A stretch of DNA of 64,000 bases, taken from NCBI GenBank assembly GCA_963824415.1, contig CAWGPM010000004.1, positions 1-64,000 of the forward strand, given 5' to 3'. Shown one piece after another: positions 28,388-37,020 of the stretch. Every line of letters begins with the position of its first letter. Within the stretch, counting starts at the first letter, position 1. The position numbers and the translations under genes are program-made. The notes below the pieces were generated by a model that did not search any database, was not told where the DNA came from, and was given only the letters and a program-made list of their open reading frames with translations. The stretch is from JABDQA01 sp963824415 (lineage in GTDB: Bacteria > Desulfobacterota > Desulfobulbia > Desulfobulbales > Desulfocapsaceae).

Positions 28388-28858
28388 ATGAAAGATAACA
28401 GAAAACTTCGTGCCGGAGAAAATGCTTTCAGCTGGCTCATGCTGTTGCTCAGCCTTTTCGTTCTGATTCAGGCTTACCTGATATCGGGTTTTTCTTCCCT
28501 CAGTTCGGCAGGCACGTTTCCCATGGGTGCATCTGCCGTCATGGTTCTCGCCATGATTTTCATTCTTTTGAACAATCTTAAACGAAAAAGGATTGTTAGC
28601 GATGGGTTGAAAAATGAGTTGGGCCAGGCAGTTAAAATAGTTTTACCCAACGTCTTTCTAATCTACTCGTTAATTGTCATCATATATATGATTCTCCTGA
28701 AGCCTCTGCATTTCCTGCCAAGTTCCTTTGTCTTTCTGGTCGTATCCATGATTTATCTCAAAGGCGGTAACATTCTCAAATCTTTGATCATCTCAGTCCT
28801 GACTTTGAGCTCCATTTACCTGATATTTCAATACTTTTTCAGGGTAGTTCTGCCCTGA
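28388..28858 (+). CDS. tctB: Tripartite tricarboxylate transporter small subunit TctB
   Basis: Four-helix membrane subunit of 156 residues, sitting between TctC and TctA as in other TTT operons. ATG 28388 is chosen over ATG 28343, which lies inside the hairpin. The sequence is poorly conserved in this family, so the call rests mainly on hydrophobicity and gene order. Confidence 0.82.
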   Translation: MKDNRKLRAGENAFSWLMLLLSLFVLIQAYLISGFSSLSSAGTFPMGASAVMVLAMIFILLNNLKRKRIVSDGLKNELGQAVKIVLPNVFLIYSLIVIIYMILLKPLHFLPSSFVFLVVSMIYLKGGNILKSLIISVLTLSSIYLIFQYFFRVVLP

Positions 28859-28871
28859 TGCAGAAGGCAGC

Positions 28872-30404
28872 GTGGTGACCGAATCAACCCTTTCATATTT
28901 ATTTATGGCGTGGCTCGATCCGTATCTTTTGATGCTTACAGCCGCCGGCACGTTTGCTGGTATATATGTGGGAGCAATTCCGGGACTGTCTGTGACCATG
29001 GCAGTATCCATTTTGATTTCGTTCACATTTTCCTGGGATGTAAATAACGCCCTTGCCTTGATGGTCGGTGTCTATTGCGGTGGTGTCTATGGTGGGTCAC
29101 GTACGGCAATATTGCTCAACATACCAGGTGCACCCGCTGCCATCGCCACTGCCTTTGATGGTTTTCCTCTGGCTGAGAGGGGGGAAGCAGGCCGGGCCAT
29201 CGGGGTTAGTACCATAGTCTCGGTTATGGGCGGTTTCATCGGTATAGCGGTCCTTGCCCTGGCAGCACCAAAAGTTGCAGAGTTCGCTTTAAGATTTGCC
29301 CCGAGGGATTATCTGCTCCTCGCCATCATGGGCTTGCTTCTCGTCGGAAGCCTATCAGGAGAGTCTATGGCCAAAGGGATATTTGCCGGCGCCTTTGGCG
29401 TGATTCTGGGGTTGGTGGGAATGGATCCACTGACCGCGGCAGGCCGCTTTACTTTCGGAACGGTTTCCTTATTAGGCGGGGTTCATTTTGTCATAGCCAT
29501 GATCGGATTTTTTGGCGTTTCAGAAGCCCTGGTTCAGTTGCATCATATCAACACCAAGCCCATAAAGCAGGATGTCACTAAAATAATTCCCTCCTGGTCG
29601 GTAATTGCTAAATACATCCCTCTTTCCATTCGCACATCTTTCATTGGTGTAATTATCGGCGCTCTTCCCGGTACGGGAGGTGACATTGCAGCACTGCTTG
29701 CCTATGACCACGCCAAACGAACAGTGAAAAATCCTTCTCGAAAATTCGGCGAGGGGGCATACGAGGGACTTATCGCCCCAGAGTCGGCCAACAATGCTGC
29801 CATAGGCGGTGCCTTCATTCCGATGCTCACCCTCGGCATTCCAGGTGATGCAGTGACGGCAGTATTTATCGGTGCCCTGTTCATTCACGGTCTCAAACCC
29901 GGACCGATGCTGATGATTGAGACACCCCATCTGTTCTGGTTTACGGTCGGTAATTTAGCTTTGGCTAATTGCTTCCTGTTGATTTTCGGACTGACCGGCA
30001 TTCGTATATTTGCCAAAATGGTGGAATTGCGGAAAGGAATTCTCATACCAGCAATTATCGTACTTTCAGTAGTTGGAACTTACGCGATTAAAAACAGCCT
30101 CACCGATGTCTACTGGATGATCGGCTTCGGAATATTTGGCTATTTTTTAAAAATGTACGGTTTTCAGGTGGGGCCAATTATCCTGGGGGTTATTCTGGGC
30201 CCCCTCATGGATGAATCGTACCGGCAATCCTTAATGGCGGCCAGGAACCATTTTCCGACGTTTTTACTCGACCTGGTTAGCAATCCCCTGTCACTCGTTT
30301 TGACCTTGGCGGTTTTTTTCATGTTGATTAACCAAACCAGGATTTGGCCATTTTTTTTAAAGTTATTCAAACGCAGAGATGTAGCGAAACACAAAGGACC
30401 ATAA
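28872..30404 (+). CDS. tctA: Tripartite tricarboxylate transporter permease TctA
   Basis: Large permease of about 510 residues with many membrane helices. Family motifs are GAIPGLSVTMAVSILISFTF near residue 35, YCGGVYGGSRTAILLNIPGAPAA, IGALPGTGGDIAALLAYDHAKR and ANNAAIGGAFIPMLTLGIPGD. The start is GTG 28872 (or the adjacent GTG). It completes the tctCBA operon, and copy B of the 141-bp element lies about 510 nt downstream. Confidence 0.92.
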   Translation: MVTESTLSYLFMAWLDPYLLMLTAAGTFAGIYVGAIPGLSVTMAVSILISFTFSWDVNNALALMVGVYCGGVYGGSRTAILLNIPGAPAAIATAFDGFPLAERGEAGRAIGVSTIVSVMGGFIGIAVLALAAPKVAEFALRFAPRDYLLLAIMGLLLVGSLSGESMAKGIFAGAFGVILGLVGMDPLTAAGRFTFGTVSLLGGVHFVIAMIGFFGVSEALVQLHHINTKPIKQDVTKIIPSWSVIAKYIPLSIRTSFIGVIIGALPGTGGDIAALLAYDHAKRTVKNPSRKFGEGAYEGLIAPESANNAAIGGAFIPMLTLGIPGDAVTAVFIGALFIHGLKPGPMLMIETPHLFWFTVGNLALANCFLLIFGLTGIRIFAKMVELRKGILIPAIIVLSVVGTYAIKNSLTDVYWMIGFGIFGYFLKMYGFQVGPIILGVILGPLMDESYRQSLMAARNHFPTFLLDLVSNPLSLVLTLAVFFMLINQTRIWPFFLKLFKRRDVAKHKGP

Positions 30405-30482
30405 AGGCGGTAGCTGATTTGTGCATCAGGTGCCTTTAAATCGTTTTAGAAACCTCCTGCTATCTTTCGATGTAGCGCAAAA

Positions 30483-30602
30483 TTAAGGCTGGGCAATTTT
30501 CTCTTCAGCCATCAGGGCCTGGCCAAAGTTGACGTAGCGCTGGACCTGCTGTGACTTAATTAATACATCACGGAAAACCTTGACCCTCCAGGCGTTGGGG
30601 GT
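30483..30602 (-). pseudogene. Unidentified gene remnant (C-terminal fragment)
   Basis: An open frame of 39 codons, closed by stops at both ends, with protein-like composition (for example WRVKVFRDVLIKSQQVQRY then NFGQALMAEEKIAQP). It has no start codon or ribosome site. I do not recognise the family. It looks like the end of a degraded gene, and chance cannot be excluded. Confidence 0.35.
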
Positions 30603-30918
30603 TTATTCGATTCAATTTCTATAAAATGTTGACAGCGGTTCCGCATTTATTTATCCTATTAATTAACACAATATACTTCAGGGCAGGACAAGAACCGCTT
30701 GCGAAACCCGGAAAATATTTTCAGCGCTTTACGGCATCAATCTGGCCGTTTTTTGTAGATAAATTTTCTGTTTTTCCGAAAGTTGTCAATCATAGGCAGA
30801 ATTAACACATCCGCCGATTATTATCGGAATGCGAAGAGCTGAAAGATCAAGATGGCAGTTTGCAGATAAGCAAAGAATAGTGCTCAATCGACGGCTTAAA
30901 AATTATTGGATACTAGCT

Positions 30919-31059
30919 GAGCCTTTTGCAAAACTAAGATTTTCGTTCAAAATCAAGGCATGCGAGAAATTTTACCACAGGCATATAATTGATATTCCGA
31001 GGATAAAATTTTGAGCATAACGCAGAGTTTGGGCGAAAAGATCGTTTTGCAAATGGCTC
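30919..31059 (+). mobile_element. MITE-like 141-bp element, copy B
   Basis: Same 141-bp length as copy A and inverted relative to it. It begins GAGCCTTTTGCAAAA and ends TTTTGCAAATGGCTC. Internal blocks shared with copy A include AGCATAACGCAGAGTTTGGG and AAAATCAAGGCATG. Flanking GCT on both sides is at best a 3-bp duplication. No reading frame is present. It ends 32 nt before the TIM-barrel gene and may contribute promoter sequence. Confidence 0.75.
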
Positions 31060-31091
31060 GCTGTTAGATTTCAATTCTTAAGGGATTAAAG

Positions 31092-31919
31092 ATGAGGAAA
31101 CAATATTCATTGGCCTATTTGACCGTGAGAGGTTGTGAGCCCGCAGAGATGGCTTATATAGCGTCACGAACAGGCTATGACTATATCAGCTTAAGGCTTA
31201 TTCCAATGGGGATACCCGGTGAGAGTGCCTATCTTCCTGAAGATAGGACAATGATCTCCAGAGCAAAGACTGCGCTCAAAGAAACTGGAATTAAAGTCCT
31301 CGATATTGAATTAGCCCGCATTCTGGATGAATTTGACCCTCGCTCATACCTGCCAGCCTTTGAAGTTGCCGCTGAACTGGGCGCCAAGCACGTTATCTCC
31401 TCAGCCTGGACCACGGAAAAAAGAGACCGCGCATTTATCGTTGACCGCTTTTCCGAGATATGCGATTTGGCAAAACCGTTTGACTTGACGGTGAACCTCG
31501 AATTTCCCACCTTTTCACGTCTCACAAATTTAAAGGAAGCCGCTGACATCGTCCGTGCTGCAAATCGAACAAATGGTGGCATTCTCATAGATTCCCTCTA
31601 CTTCCACTACTCGCGGATCCACCTTGCAGAATTGGAGCAGATACCTCGCGAGTATCTCAATTTTATGCATATCTGTGATACATCAGAAAAGATTCCCACG
31701 ATAGGCCCGGATATGATAAGTGTCGCACGGGAAGAGCGTCTTTATGTTGGTGAAGGCTGCATCGATTTTTCCGCTCTTCTCAGCCAGCTGCCCCTTATGC
31801 CCTATTCCATTGAACTACCGAATAAAAAACGACTTGACGAACTTGGATTCGAGGGGCATGCACGTCGCTGCCTGGAAACCGCCAAAAAAGCGTTGGATCA
31901 TGTAAAGACTGGAATCTAA
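31092..31919 (+). CDS. Sugar-phosphate isomerase/epimerase-like TIM barrel
   Basis: 275-residue xylose-isomerase-like (AP endonuclease 2 type) TIM barrel. Metal-ligand candidates are Glu in VLDIELARI, Glu in VNLEFPTF, Asp in ILIDSLYFHYSR, His in FMHICDTS and Glu in YSIELPN. The family includes hydroxypyruvate isomerase, IolE dehydratase, IolI and 3-dehydroshikimate dehydratase. With shikimate dehydrogenase and a Gfo/Idh dehydrogenase just downstream, a dehydratase or isomerase acting on a cyclic polyol acid is plausible, but that is inference. Confidence 0.75.
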   Translation: MRKQYSLAYLTVRGCEPAEMAYIASRTGYDYISLRLIPMGIPGESAYLPEDRTMISRAKTALKETGIKVLDIELARILDEFDPRSYLPAFEVAAELGAKHVISSAWTTEKRDRAFIVDRFSEICDLAKPFDLTVNLEFPTFSRLTNLKEAADIVRAANRTNGGILIDSLYFHYSRIHLAELEQIPREYLNFMHICDTSEKIPTIGPDMISVAREERLYVGEGCIDFSALLSQLPLMPYSIELPNKKRLDELGFEGHARRCLETAKKALDHVKTGI

Positions 31920-31948
31920 CTCAGGCTGTTCCGGCTTACCACTCAATT

Positions 31949-32395
31949 TTACGCGCCAAAACCTAATTTCTTTGACCTTGCAGGTGATAAGGAAGTGCAA
32001 AATCTTGAATGGTTCCGGGTGAAAATCTTACGCAGATTGGCCCCGTTGTTTATTCTCCCGAGCAGAAGGCAGTCTGTGAATTGTTCAGAATCGGCCGTCT
32101 CTTTCGGACTGCTCTGCGTTGACAGGTCCAGAACGCCTTTCGGTTTATTATGTTTGGTCATCTCTATCAGTATTTTCTCCTGGTCAATTTCACTGCAATT
32201 TGCTTTGTGCTCGGAATAAATGACGATATTGCCCAATGAAACAGAAAATTGATCTGCTTCTCCGACCGTCAAGCGACCGGTAAGATCGAACGTTCTTAAG
32301 ATGTTTTGAAGGATATCATACGCCAGTAAGGCGAAACCCGGCTTATCCGGATATATAATTTCCAATTTCATTTCTGGTTCATCAAGGGTGTGCAT
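31949..32395 (-). CDS. Hypothetical protein, 148 residues
   Basis: A minus-strand gene between the TIM barrel and aroE, supported by a good ribosome site (GGAGG six nt before ATG). The protein starts MHTLDEPEMKLEIIYPDKP and contains a mixed alpha/beta-looking first 70 residues. The last 30 residues look less ordered and basic. I see no signal peptide, membrane segment or known motif, and I do not recognise the family. It is the only gene on this strand between 19.2 kb and the dsr operon. Confidence 0.55.
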   Translation of the reverse strand: MHTLDEPEMKLEIIYPDKPGFALLAYDILQNILRTFDLTGRLTVGEADQFSVSLGNIVIYSEHKANCSEIDQEKILIEMTKHNKPKGVLDLSTQSSPKETADSEQFTDCLLLGRINNGANLRKIFTRNHSRFCTSLSPARSKKLGFGA

Positions 32396-32638
32396 ATATT
32401 CCTCCGAAGAATAGCTTTAGGTAATGGTACTGGATATCATGGAAAATTGTTCTTAACAACAAACTCTGCTCGAAACAGCAACTATGTGCTTGATGTTACG
32501 ATAATGGGATCATAGTCTTTTCGATTCTTGAAAAAAGAACATAAGTCGAGTTGAGTAATCACCGCATTTCAAAACGAGAAGGAGCACCCGATTCAGACAT
32601 AGAAAGACCCCGCTGAACTGTTGACGAGGAGAATTACG

Positions 32639-33460
32639 ATGCAGATTGATGGCAAAACCCAATTATACGGTATTGTGGGTAAACCGGTATCGCACAGCTT
32701 AAGCCCGGCAATGCAAAATGCTGCCTTTCAGCATTGCGGTCTCAATAAAGTATATCTGGCTTTTGAAGTCGATGATATGACAATGGCCATGGCTGGCTTA
32801 AGAAGTCTTGGGGTTGCTGGCGTGAGTGTTACTATGCCTCACAAGCAAACGGTAATTCCACTTCTGGATACTATTGATCCGATAGCTGAAAAAATCGGCG
32901 CTGTGAATACGCTGCTTATCAAGGATGGAAATGTTCACGGCCACAACACAGACTGGATCGGGGCTGTTCAAGCCCTCGAGATGATAGTTGATTTGCATTC
33001 CGCGACAGTACTGGTGCTGGGTGCAGGGGGTTCCGCTCGAGCCATCGGTTTTGGGCTTAAGGAAAAAGGGGTAAAAGTGACAGTGGCCAACCGGACTCTT
33101 TCCAAAGGTCAGGCCCTGGCCAGAGATCTTGATTGCGAGTGCTACCCCCTGACCGAGATAAACCACTTAAAAGTCGACGCGCTCGTAAACACCACTTCTG
33201 TCGGTATGGCGCCCAACTTGGACGCAACTCCAGTACCTAAAGCGTTACTGGAGAATATACCAGCGGTTATGGACATCATTTACGTACCATCTGAAACCAG
33301 GCTTCTCAGAGAAGCACGGGAAGTTGGGTGTAAGACAGTCAACGGTCTTTACATGCTTCTCTATCAAGGCGTGGCCCAGTTCGAAATATGGACCGGTTGC
33401 AATGCTCCGGTTGATGTGATGCGCGATGTACTTTTTTCACGTTTTGAAACTTCGTCATAA
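32639..33460 (+). CDS. aroE: Shikimate dehydrogenase
   Basis: NAD(P)-dependent reduction of 3-dehydroshikimate to shikimate, reversible in catabolic settings. Substrate residues are in VSHSLSP, the catalytic pair is Lys69 (TMPHK) and Asp105 (HNTDW), and the Rossmann motif is GAGGSARAI with NRT for the adenosine phosphate. The C-terminal NGLYMLLYQGVAQFEIWTG is standard. ATG 32639 follows GAGGAG; the TTG at 32621 is unlikely. 273 residues. A Gfo/Idh dehydrogenase follows after 52 nt. Confidence 0.93.
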   Translation: MQIDGKTQLYGIVGKPVSHSLSPAMQNAAFQHCGLNKVYLAFEVDDMTMAMAGLRSLGVAGVSVTMPHKQTVIPLLDTIDPIAEKIGAVNTLLIKDGNVHGHNTDWIGAVQALEMIVDLHSATVLVLGAGGSARAIGFGLKEKGVKVTVANRTLSKGQALARDLDCECYPLTEINHLKVDALVNTTSVGMAPNLDATPVPKALLENIPAVMDIIYVPSETRLLREAREVGCKTVNGLYMLLYQGVAQFEIWTGCNAPVDVMRDVLFSRFETSS

Positions 33461-33512
33461 TCGTGCGTAGGACCTGAATGTTTAATCTCAATAATTTAGC
33501 GGAGGTTGGCCG

Positions 33513-34565
33513 ATGATTTCAAGTGTTTCTCCGGTACGGCTGGCAGTATTTGGCTGCGGTTTAGTTGGTGAAAGACATGTTCAACATATCATTGACAGTC
33601 CTTCCTGTATGCTCACCAGCATAATCGACCCGAGCCCTCATGCAAGAAAAGCGGCAGAGTCCGCTGGCGTTCAATATTTCGAAGATGTCACCTCCTTTCT
33701 TGAGAGACCCGATGCCGAGGCGGTCATTATTGCTACCCCCAACGAAAGTCACGCCTCTCTTGGCATCAAATGTGCCAAAGCAGGTCTGCATCTCTTTGTT
33801 GAAAAACCTATTGATGCTGATTTGGCGGCTGCCTCTGAACTGGTTGATACCGCAACGCAAGAGGGGGTAAAACTGCTTGTCGGCCATCATCGTCGGTTTA
33901 ACCCCTATATAGAAGCTGCCAAGAAAATTATAGACAGCGGCGAGTTAGGTACGATTTCGGCCGTCAATATCCTGTGGGCGACTTTAAAGCCTAACAGTTA
34001 TTTCAAAGTAGACTGGCGTCGTGAATCCGGTGGTGGTCCGCTGCTTATTAATCTCATCCACGATATAGACAACCTGAGATATCTTTTCGGGGACATCGAA
34101 CGGGTCTATGCAGAGGCCAGTCATGTCGTCCGCCAATATCCTGTCGAAGATACTGCGGCCATATCGCTTCGTTTTCGCAATGGGATTCTGGGTACAATGA
34201 TCATATCTGATACCGTCGCTTCACCGTACAACTTCGAATCGGGAACGGGCGAAAATCCGCTGATCTACGCAAACGGCCAGGATTGTTACTGGGTCTTTGG
34301 CACTGACGGAACATTGACTTTACCAGAGATGAAAGTCTGGCATTACAGCGGTGCGGGGGAAAAGGGATGGGGGGAACCGATTTCCTGCAAACCCATAGAA
34401 ATTAAGCCAACTATCCCTCTTGTGCCGCAGCTCGAACATTTCTGCGCCATTATTCGCAACGGAGCTACCCCGCGCTGCAGTGGTCAAGACGCCATTAAGA
34501 CCCTTAAAACAATCATGGCAATCAAGGAGGCGTCATGCTCAGGGAGGCCAGTTGAAATCAGCTAA
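33513..34565 (+). CDS. Gfo/Idh/MocA-family oxidoreductase
   Basis: NAD(P)-dependent dehydrogenase of 350 residues, related to inositol and glucose-fructose dehydrogenases. The N-terminal Rossmann motif is FGCGLVGERH, the catalytic-lysine motif is VEKPID near residue 98, and NLIHDIDNLRYLFGD is the conserved His/Asp helix of the C-terminal domain. The substrate is unknown; cyclitols and sugar acids are typical. GCGGAGG precedes the ATG. Confidence 0.85.
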   Translation: MISSVSPVRLAVFGCGLVGERHVQHIIDSPSCMLTSIIDPSPHARKAAESAGVQYFEDVTSFLERPDAEAVIIATPNESHASLGIKCAKAGLHLFVEKPIDADLAAASELVDTATQEGVKLLVGHHRRFNPYIEAAKKIIDSGELGTISAVNILWATLKPNSYFKVDWRRESGGGPLLINLIHDIDNLRYLFGDIERVYAEASHVVRQYPVEDTAAISLRFRNGILGTMIISDTVASPYNFESGTGENPLIYANGQDCYWVFGTDGTLTLPEMKVWHYSGAGEKGWGEPISCKPIEIKPTIPLVPQLEHFCAIIRNGATPRCSGQDAIKTLKTIMAIKEASCSGRPVEIS

Positions 34566-34641
34566 CTGTTTTTCCTTATATCACCTCTAAAAGGGCGAAA
34601 CTTCCTGGCGGGATAACAGAAAATACAAAGCAAACCAAAAC

Positions 34642-35559
34642 ATGCCGTTACAAGTGTCGCCTTACCTGCTTCTTTGCCTGACCAGCCTGTTCTGGAGTTT
34701 GAATCTGATCATAGGCAAAGTTCTCGCGGGAGCAGTCCCGCCGGCAACGCTCAGTTTCCTCAGGTGGTTGCCGGCTTTTTTCTTCTTCTTACTATTTTAT
34801 GGCAAAAACCTGAGAGACGGATACCGGGTACTCAGAGAGTATCCAATGCTTGTTTTGCTGCTGGGGGCGACCGGTTACAGCATAAATTCCATAACCGTTT
34901 ATGAGGCTGTAACCTATTCGACCGCTATTAACATATCGTTCATCAATGCCTTCAACCCCGTTCTGATTGCCATCACCGGTTACATCATGTATCGCTATCC
35001 GGTGTCGGGCAGGCAGGCACTCGGTTTCTTCATTTCACTGCTTGGTGTCATCACCATCATATTCAGGGGTGAATTTGCCAGATTGCTGGCCTTGCAGACC
35101 AATATCGGTGATCTCTTCATGCTGTTCAGTATTTCAATATGGTCGGTGCATACAGTTATATATAAAAACAAGTCACAGCGCTTCAATCGCCGGACAATCT
35201 TTCTGCTGATGATTATGGCGGGCTTAGCAGTCACCCTGCCCTTTGCTGTGTTGGAGAGCTATCTCAGTGACTGGGAATGGGCCCGGCAAATTCAGCCGCA
35301 CCATATCTTAGCGATTCTTGCACTCACCATATTTCCCTCGGTTCTTGCCATACTCTTCTGGAATTATGCCCTGACCAAGATCTCGGCGAACCAGGTGGCC
35401 ATATTTCAATACCTCATCCCGGTGTATACCACTATTATCTCAATTATTTTTCTAAAAGAGCGCCTGCAATTGTTCCATATCTGCGGAGGAGCGTTGATAC
35501 TGGCTGGAGTTTTACTGGTTACAACCTTTTCTGCTGATAGAAAAACGAAGATCACGTGA
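34642..35559 (+). CDS. EamA/DMT-family permease
   Basis: About ten transmembrane helices arranged as two EamA repeats: residues 10-140, and 150-300 ending in KERLQLFHICGGALILAGVLLVT. 305 residues. DMT permeases export or exchange metabolites; in this cluster it could export a pathway intermediate. The substrate cannot be told. Confidence 0.82.
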   Translation: MPLQVSPYLLLCLTSLFWSLNLIIGKVLAGAVPPATLSFLRWLPAFFFFLLFYGKNLRDGYRVLREYPMLVLLLGATGYSINSITVYEAVTYSTAINISFINAFNPVLIAITGYIMYRYPVSGRQALGFFISLLGVITIIFRGEFARLLALQTNIGDLFMLFSISIWSVHTVIYKNKSQRFNRRTIFLLMIMAGLAVTLPFAVLESYLSDWEWARQIQPHHILAILALTIFPSVLAILFWNYALTKISANQVAIFQYLIPVYTTIISIIFLKERLQLFHICGGALILAGVLLVTTFSADRKTKIT

Positions 35560-35614
35560 TATTTCAAAGGAAGTAAGTACCTGCGAGGCTTCTGTGAATC
35601 AAATGGAGGAAGCG

Positions 35615-36916
35615 ATGACTAATCAAAATTATTTTGAGCCAATGGATCAGGGTGAGCATGCCTTCGTCCTAGAGGGGAATAAGGAAATCTTCGGTTCAGG
35701 AGCTCTGGCAGAGGTAGGTGCACACGCAAAAGTTCTTGGGATGAGCCGGGTTGCACTGTACACGGATCCTCGAATCAGCAAACTCTCTTCAGTCGATACG
35801 GTGGTGAAATCCCTTCGGGATTGCGGTATCAGAGTTTCAATTTTCGATGGTGTCGAAATCGAGCCCACCGACCGCTCGCTCAAAGCCGCAATCCGTTTTG
35901 CCGAAGATGATGATTTCAACGGATTTATCAGTGTCGGTGGCGGCTCGGTGATGGATACCTGCAAAGCGGTCAGCCTTTATGCCAGTTTTCCGCCGAAACA
36001 TTTTCTCGATTACGTGAATCAGCCTCTAGGCAAGGCCTTGCCTGCACCTGGGCCACTCAAGCCGCATATCGCCTGCCCGACGACCTTTGGTACGGCCAGT
36101 GAATGTACCAATGTGGCGATATTCAATTTTCTCGAGCTAGGGACCAAGGCAGGAATCTCGAACCGGGCTATCAAACCAGCGCTAGGCATTGTCGATCCTG
36201 ACGCACTGCGGACTCTTCCGACCCCGGTTGTGGCCGCCAACGGCATGGATGTATTCAGTCACGCGGTGGAATCATATACCGCCCGCCCCTTCACCCATCG
36301 GCCAGCGCCCGATAACCCAACGGAGAGGCCGGTAATTCAAGGTGCCAACCCGTTCAGCGATCTCAACTGCCTTGAGGCGATCCGATTAATTGGCGAAAAC
36401 CTAGTCAAAGCTGTCAGTAATCCTGATGATTTCACTGTCCGTGAAAAGTTATCTTTTGCGGGCCTGCTTGCCGGTATCGGGTTCGGTACCGCCGGCTGCA
36501 ACCTTCCCCACGGCATGTCATATGCTGTTTCTGGATTAGTGCGAGACTACCACGCTGAAGGCTGGCCTCAGGGTCAACCACTCGTCCCCCATGGTTTTGC
36601 TGTAATCGTCAACTCTCCCTCAGTCTTTCGTTTTATAGGACCAACGTGCCCAACGCGGCATCTGGAAGCTGCAAAAGCTCTGGGTGTTGCCGAGGATGCA
36701 AGACCACCCGGCGACATCCTTGCCGATGGCGTGATCGAAATCATGCGTGCCACCAACGTGCCCAACGGTCTTCATGCGCTTGGTTATACTGCGGATGACC
36801 TTGATGCCCTTACCGAAAAAGGCTGGAAGCAGCGGCGCGTGGTCGATAATGCAGCAAGACCGATCACCCAAGAAGAAATGAGGGAAATCTTTGCAGGAGC
36901 TCTCACCTATTGGTAA
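35615..36916 (+). CDS. Iron-containing alcohol dehydrogenase, hydroxyacid-oxoacid transhydrogenase-like
   Basis: 433-residue group III alcohol dehydrogenase. The NAD motif is GGGSVMDTCKA, and the metal-binding part has GMDVFSHAVESYTARP and NLPHGMSYAV. The segment RPVIQGANPFSDLNCLEAIRL and the overall layout resemble ADHFE1-type hydroxyacid-oxoacid transhydrogenase, which oxidises 4-hydroxybutyrate-like acids with 2-oxoglutarate as acceptor. ATG 35615 follows GGAGGA; GTG 35594 is less likely. A simple alcohol dehydrogenase role remains possible. Confidence 0.82.
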   Translation: MTNQNYFEPMDQGEHAFVLEGNKEIFGSGALAEVGAHAKVLGMSRVALYTDPRISKLSSVDTVVKSLRDCGIRVSIFDGVEIEPTDRSLKAAIRFAEDDDFNGFISVGGGSVMDTCKAVSLYASFPPKHFLDYVNQPLGKALPAPGPLKPHIACPTTFGTASECTNVAIFNFLELGTKAGISNRAIKPALGIVDPDALRTLPTPVVAANGMDVFSHAVESYTARPFTHRPAPDNPTERPVIQGANPFSDLNCLEAIRLIGENLVKAVSNPDDFTVREKLSFAGLLAGIGFGTAGCNLPHGMSYAVSGLVRDYHAEGWPQGQPLVPHGFAVIVNSPSVFRFIGPTCPTRHLEAAKALGVAEDARPPGDILADGVIEIMRATNVPNGLHALGYTADDLDALTEKGWKQRRVVDNAARPITQEEMREIFAGALTYW

Positions 36917-37020
36917 GATGCACAATGGCGCTGCAGTAACCTCACTATCGCATCGAAATCGTTTAACAATATATAATTATATTCACAATACCTTCTCTTC
37001 AATAAACGAGACTCAACTGT

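Larger units (their letters stand above)
30405..31091. other. Intergenic region downstream of tctA
   Basis: About 690 AT-rich bases. A minus-strand coding-like fragment (30483-30602) and copy B of the 141-bp element (30919-31059) lie in it. The rest (30603-30918) shows no gene or clear terminator. Confidence 0.5.
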
